Shown: in pieces, positions 60,850 to 64,000 of the stretch
Position numbering within the stretch: the stretch's first letter is position 1
Layout: every line of letters begins with the position of its first letter
Assembly: GCF_007641255.1 (NCBI RefSeq)
Contig: NZ_CP036259.1
Coordinates: 4,218,501 to 4,282,500 of the forward strand
Direction of reading: 5' to 3'
DNA length: 64,000 bases
Source: Sporomusa termitida
GTDB taxonomy: Bacteria; Bacillota; Negativicutes; Sporomusales; Sporomusaceae
The notes under the pieces: model-generated
The model's database searches: none
What the model was told of the DNA's origin: nothing
The model's input: the letters and a program-made list of their open reading frames with translations, nothing else
Made by a program: the position numbers and the translations under genes

Positions 60850-62151
60850 CTATCCCCTTTTTTTGTCAGTCTCTGTACGGCCGGGGCCGGCTGTTTTCTT
60901 CGGTAGTGGAAATGAAACTATAAAATTCGTGCCTTTTCCCAAGGAGCTCTTGACGTCGATCCTGCCGCCATGCTTTTCGACAATCCATTGCGCGATAGCC
61001 AAACCTAAACCGGTTCCGCCGGCATTCCTTGACCGGGACTTATCACCACGAAAAAAACGGTCAAATATGCGCGGAACATTCTCAGGAACTATTCCCACGC
61101 CGGTATCGCTTACACTGACTATCGCGTTTTTTTTGGCGATATGACAAGCAACGGCGACCTGTCCGCCAGCAGGTGTGAATTTAAAAGCATTATCAAGCAG
61201 AATTACCAGCAATTGGTGCAAACGGTCCTTATCACCGATTATTTCTACAGCGGGGGCAATAGTTACTGCTAAACTGATATCATTCAGCTCTTTAAACACC
61301 TCAAAATGACTGACCACTTCATGCACGACCGCACTTAGGTTAATCACACCCAGACTTAAGTCCGACTTACCGGAGTCCGACCGGGCCAATGTCAGCAAGC
61401 TCGCTATCAGCTTAGTCATTCGCTTCGATTCCTGCATGATCGCATTGATCCGGTGACACTCTTCTCTGATGCTCCTGTCCGGATACCGCAGCATTAGCTC
61501 GGCATTGCTGTATATGCCTGTTAAAGGAGAACGCAGCTCATGGGATACATCCGAAACAAATTGCTGCTGTTTCTCCCAGGCTGCCTGGATGGGGAACATG
61601 GCCCGTTTAGCCAGAAGAAATCCGGCTAAAACAATACCAAATACACTGATAACGCCGCCACTGACAATAAGCCATAAACAGTTATTGAGCAATTGTACCT
61701 CGGAATCTACAATGCTGATGACAATGATCGAATCTATCTGGAAATTTGTTGCTGGGTCGTAAATGTTTTCCTGATAGGTATAAGGCCAGCTCATCATTCG
61801 ATAGCTGTGGCCTTCATACTCTTCGGTTGTCAACTCGCCAACCTCTATTGCGGCAGTAATCTCAGCAATATTTTTTAACTCTTCTTCCCGAAAAGGCACT
61901 GGATTGAGAGTGCGACCGTCTGTGCTGCGCATTAAGACAAAAATGCGCGGATCAAAAATCGGGTTCGCTAAGGGAACAACCTGCCCATTGGCAAATCTAA
62001 ATTCACTGGCGTGCCAACGCATGGCTTCGTCTATTCTGTCGAATAGCCGGTAAGAAAGATAGCCGTAGAGAATCGCGGTAAACAAAAAATAGATAATAAA
62101 AAAAACAAATGAATTGATAATCGTCAGTTGCGTCAGTGTCCGTTGCAACAT
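60850..62151 (-). CDS. Sensor histidine kinase
   Basis: 433 residues. One transmembrane helix near 15-35, an extracellular sensor of about 120 residues (RYSYLxxDRID... to NFQIDSIIVIS), a second helix near 160-185, then dimerisation (FVSDVSHELRSPLTGIYSNAEL, phospho-acceptor His) and ATPase domains (LLDNAFKFTP, SDTGVGIVPENV, GGTGLGLAIAQWIVEKHGG). It has no clear HAMP domain. It starts one base past the stop of the response regulator gene and is cotranscribed with it. The signal is unknown. Confidence 0.9.
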   Translation of the reverse strand: MLQRTLTQLTIINSFVFFIIYFLFTAILYGYLSYRLFDRIDEAMRWHASEFRFANGQVVPLANPIFDPRIFVLMRSTDGRTLNPVPFREEELKNIAEITAAIEVGELTTEEYEGHSYRMMSWPYTYQENIYDPATNFQIDSIIVISIVDSEVQLLNNCLWLIVSGGVISVFGIVLAGFLLAKRAMFPIQAAWEKQQQFVSDVSHELRSPLTGIYSNAELMLRYPDRSIREECHRINAIMQESKRMTKLIASLLTLARSDSGKSDLSLGVINLSAVVHEVVSHFEVFKELNDISLAVTIAPAVEIIGDKDRLHQLLVILLDNAFKFTPAGGQVAVACHIAKKNAIVSVSDTGVGIVPENVPRIFDRFFRGDKSRSRNAGGTGLGLAIAQWIVEKHGGRIDVKSSLGKGTNFIVSFPLPKKTAGPGRTETDKKRG

Positions 62152-62152
62152 A

Positions 62153-62827
62153 CTAACTCTCCTTCAGCATAAAACCAACGCCGCGAACGGTCTGAATTAC
62201 AGACTCTAACTCAAAAACAGCCAGTTTTTTGCGCAGATGATGGATATAGATATCAACAACGCTCAGGGAAGTTTCCGAGTCTACTCCCCAAATCCGGTCA
62301 AAAATCTGATCTCTTGTTATTATCTGTTCTTTGTTTAGCAGTAAAAATTCCAGGATTTCATATTCCTTAATGGTTAACCCCAGCGGTTCCCCGTCTACGA
62401 AACCATCCTTCAGGCGGCTGTGTAATGATAGGTTACCGTAATTCAGCTGATCCTCGATAATGAGATTGCCCTTGCGCCGGATAAGAGCTTTTATCCTCGC
62501 CAGCAATTCCCGCATAGCAAACGGTTTTACCAGATAGTCATCGGCACCGGCCTCCAAACCAATGACACGATCATCGACACTATCCTTGGCTGTCAAAAGC
62601 AGTATAGCAATAGCACAACCGTTATTGCGCAGCGTTGTCAGGATCTCCAGACCGCTCATCCCCGGCAGCATGATATCCAGCACAATTACATCATGAATGC
62701 CCTGCTCTGCTAAATACAGCCCCTCATCCCCGGTCGCGGTTTGATCCACAATGTACTCTTCCCCGGTTAAAATGGCTACCGTTGCTTCTCTCAGAATATT
62801 GTCATCTTCAATAACAAGTATGCGCAT
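62153..62827 (-). CDS. OmpR family response regulator
   Basis: 224 residues. Receiver domain with E8-D9-D10-like acidic pocket, phospho-acceptor D51 (IVLDIMLPGMSG), Lys in YLVKPFAMREL; winged-helix output domain with LTIKEYEILEFLLLNKEQ, VDIYIHHLRKKL and VRGVGFMLKE. It is the first gene of the leftward two-gene operon with the kinase encoded next. Style resembles regulators for antimicrobial peptide or metal stress; no target is shown by sequence. Confidence 0.93.
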   Translation of the reverse strand: MRILVIEDDNILREATVAILTGEEYIVDQTATGDEGLYLAEQGIHDVIVLDIMLPGMSGLEILTTLRNNGCAIAILLLTAKDSVDDRVIGLEAGADDYLVKPFAMRELLARIKALIRRKGNLIIEDQLNYGNLSLHSRLKDGFVDGEPLGLTIKEYEILEFLLLNKEQIITRDQIFDRIWGVDSETSLSVVDIYIHHLRKKLAVFELESVIQTVRGVGFMLKES

Positions 62828-62960
62828 GGCTACCTCCTGCAGCTGATATTTCCTACTCTAGTATGCGCCTGCAGCGGCAGAGACATGTTCACTGCCTGAC
62901 GGCCAAAAATCGGCATCTCGCCAGCCGCCTTACCTATTGGCTCTAGCTTCTGTTAAATAA

Positions 62961-63020
62961 AGAAAACACGGCTTGCGCCCCAGCCTTTGGCGAAAGCGTA
63001 AGCCGATGAGTTATGGTTTC
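62961..63020 (+). repeat. REP-like dispersed repeat, copy C
   Basis: About 60 bp starting AGAAAACACGGCTTGCGCC, containing GGCGAAAGCGTAAGCCGATG; similar to the first parts of copies A and B. CGGCTTGCG pairs with CGTAAGCCG to form a hairpin. It lies between the response regulator and the small Cys-rich protein gene. Confidence 0.68.
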
Positions 63021-63058
63021 TTATGTCCACAGAATTTATTTATAAATTCTGGCAGGCT

Positions 63059-63088
63059 AAAAAAAGCCCGGCAGCCGCAGCCGCCGGG
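63059..63088 (-). terminator. Terminator after the Cys-rich protein gene
   Basis: On the minus strand CCCGGC (63088-63083) pairs with GCCGGG (63072-63067), with an inner GGCTGC segment, followed by TTTTTTT. Confidence 0.78.
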
Positions 63089-63096
63089 GATTATTG

Positions 63097-63375
63097 CTAC
63101 TTGTTACAGGTATTTTGCGATTGATCTTGCGGATATGCTGTATTCAGGTTCTGCCTAGCGTTGTTGTCCTGCGGCATTGGCTGTTGCTGATGATTTTTTC
63201 TGCAGTCAGACGTTACTCCCTGAGCGCATTCTTCCAAACAGAAGGAATCCCCGCAGCAATCCTGAAAAAACGGCGCTTCTTCCACTCTTGGCGCGGCGGA
63301 AGCCGTGGCGAACAAACCAACCTGCATTAACCCCACCATGGAATACACCATGATTCTTTTTAACATACCCTTCAT
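63097..63375 (-). CDS. Small exported Cys-rich protein
   Basis: 92 residues with a signal peptide (MLKRIMVYSMVGLMQVGLFA, cleavage near ASA). The mature part is short, with CC-x4-C-x3-C and further Cys (six in all: CCGDSFCLEEC, DC, NTC) and a Gln/Asn/Pro-rich tail. I know no family for it. It may fold with disulfides or bind metal outside the cell. ATG at 63375 with a GGGAGG site. It lies upstream of the two-component operon on the same strand but with its own terminator. Confidence 0.65.
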   Translation of the reverse strand: MKGMLKRIMVYSMVGLMQVGLFATASAAPRVEEAPFFQDCCGDSFCLEECAQGVTSDCRKNHQQQPMPQDNNARQNLNTAYPQDQSQNTCNK

Positions 63376-63551
63376 CTGAGTACCTCCCTTTTCTATGTAT
63401 GCCTAAGGCATGTTTATATAATAGAATCATTTTCTTAAAATTTCTTTAAACTCAGCCAGGTAAAATTACCCACAAGAGGGAAACGCCGGCGCCGCCTTCC
63501 CGGCGCCCTCCAAATTGCCAGCAAAAATCCGGCCGGCAAGGTTAACTGTAC

Positions 63552-63579
63552 TTGCAATTCCCCGCAAACAAGCTATAAT
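63552..63579 (+). promoter_or_regulatory. Plus-strand promoter of the antisense RNA pair
   Basis: TTGCAA (63552-63557), 16 bp, perfect TATAAT (63574-63579). The transcript would start near 63586 and run into the region complementary to the minus-strand RNA. Confidence 0.55.
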
Positions 63580-63597
63580 TAGAAATAGGTGGAAATT

Positions 63598-63694
63598 AAA
63601 AAGGTCGCCGTGACCTGAAAGTGCTGGAACACTTCCAGGCCCGCGCAAGGTGAAATGAGCACCTACACGTAACAGTCAAGCTGTCCACGACGAC
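63598..63694 (-). ncRNA. Candidate small structured RNA, about 97 nt
   Basis: On the minus strand a perfect TATAAT (63706-63701) and a -35 TTGTCT (63730-63725) imply a start near 63694. Four stem-loops follow without a gene: ACAG/CTGT (63684-63672), GGTG/CACC (63663-63649), CCTG-AAGTG/CACTT-CAGG (63639-63614) and GGTC/GACC (63615-63603), the last followed by TTTTT as a terminator. I recognise no named RNA family with certainty. Confidence 0.6.
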
Positions 63695-63700
63695 ATTACT

Positions 63701-63730
63701 ATTATACACTGGCGTTCCCCCGGAAGACAA
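63701..63730 (-). promoter_or_regulatory. Minus-strand promoter of the candidate small RNA
   Basis: TTGTCT (63725-63730), 18 bp, TATAAT (63701-63706) on the minus strand. The -35 lies in the loop of a CCCCCGG/CCGGGG hairpin. Confidence 0.55.
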
Positions 63731-63917
63731 GCCGGGGCGCGCGGGTATAAGGGACGTTGCCGCCGGCGCCGGGCTGTGAGTGCGACTGGACGCAGCAAAT
63801 CTTCCTTCTCTCCTCACTGCCAGTTATCCGCAGCCTGGCCAACCTGGGCCTTTGCTGACCAGGCCGGCTCTATGTCCGGCTTATTGGGATTGAGGCTATA
63901 GCAAGCATCGACGCCAA

Positions 63918-63956
63918 ACGCATGTGTAGGGTACAAACCTGCGCATGCGTTTTTTA
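63918..63956 (+). terminator. Strong intrinsic terminator
   Basis: ACGCATG-GTAGG pairs with CCTGC-CATGCGT (63918-63950) and six T follow. It is the first plausible stop for a plus-strand transcript starting near 63586, giving an RNA of about 370 nt with no convincing gene. Confidence 0.75.
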
Positions 63957-64000
63957 ATTTCCCCCTGTAAACAGCTGGCGGCAGGGCTTCGGCCTTTGGC

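Noticed and set aside
63596-63817. 73-residue leftward open frame at the right end
   Set aside because: It overlaps the structured RNA candidate, has biased Ser/Arg/Pro composition and no convincing ribosome-binding site for a folded protein.
1-64000. tRNA, rRNA, CRISPR array, prophage, plasmid origin or intact insertion sequence
   Set aside because: I found no cloverleaf, CCA-type tRNA end, regularly spaced repeat array, transposase, integrase or replication gene in the window.

Overview
The window looks like chromosomal DNA of an anaerobic, probably spore-forming Firmicute. It has Shine-Dalgarno sites of the AGGAGG type, a T-box leader, glycine and c-di-AMP riboswitches, a glycyl-radical enzyme, an iron-sulfur formate dehydrogenase, lipoproteins and many intrinsic terminators. 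The moderate GC content and the gene mix suggest the Negativicutes, Sporomusa-like group. That placement is inference from style, not from a marker gene. I see no rRNA, tRNA, CRISPR array, prophage or intact insertion sequence.

Layout. 1-3 kb: the start of a class III aminotransferase gene that runs off the left edge, a divergent GntR/UTRA regulator and a nitroreductase. 3-9.2 kb: a leftward operon of an HscC-type Hsp70, a membrane J-like/prepilin-peptidase-like fusion and a secreted WG-repeat protein. 9.4-18.2 kb: a leftward operon behind a tandem glycine riboswitch, running gcvT, gcvH, gcvPA, gcvPB, two radical SAM proteins (probably LipS1/LipS2-type lipoyl synthase), an octanoyl/lipoyl transferase and lpdA. 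It encodes the whole glycine cleavage system and what is needed to lipoylate GcvH. 18.2-22.5 kb: two orphan hydrogenase-related genes and a large Cys-type formate dehydrogenase. 22.6-32.4 kb: an XRE regulator, a diguanylate cyclase, secreted proteins, a CheY/CheX-like pair, a His-rich protein beside a His-rich sensor kinase and its response regulator, and an Sm-like/beta-propeller fusion.

32.5-40.3 kb: a DapB-like reductase behind a c-di-AMP riboswitch, dapA, and a rightward T-box-controlled livJHMGF branched-chain amino acid transporter. 40.3-44.5 kb: catalase, a berberine-bridge-type flavoprotein, a MITE-like inverted repeat and a secreted protein.

44.6-57.9 kb is the most notable region. 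A glycyl-radical enzyme whose active-site residues all match trans-4-hydroxy-L-proline dehydratase (HypD) sits behind its activase, a perfect sigma-54 promoter and a RocR-like sigma-54 activator. Next to these are a dipeptidase-like amidohydrolase, an XRE-cupin regulator, an M24 Xaa-Pro peptidase and a four-gene ABC importer with a DUF3798 binding lipoprotein. I propose a system for importing and breaking down hydroxyproline-containing (collagen-type) peptides: uptake, peptide hydrolysis, then dehydration of free hydroxyproline to pyrroline-5-carboxylate. The importer substrate and the link between the operons are inference.

58-64 kb: methionine aminopeptidase, an acetyltransferase, small membrane and basic proteins, an OmpR-type two-component system, a small Cys-rich secreted protein, three copies of a REP-like repeat, and a candidate antisense RNA pair at the right end.
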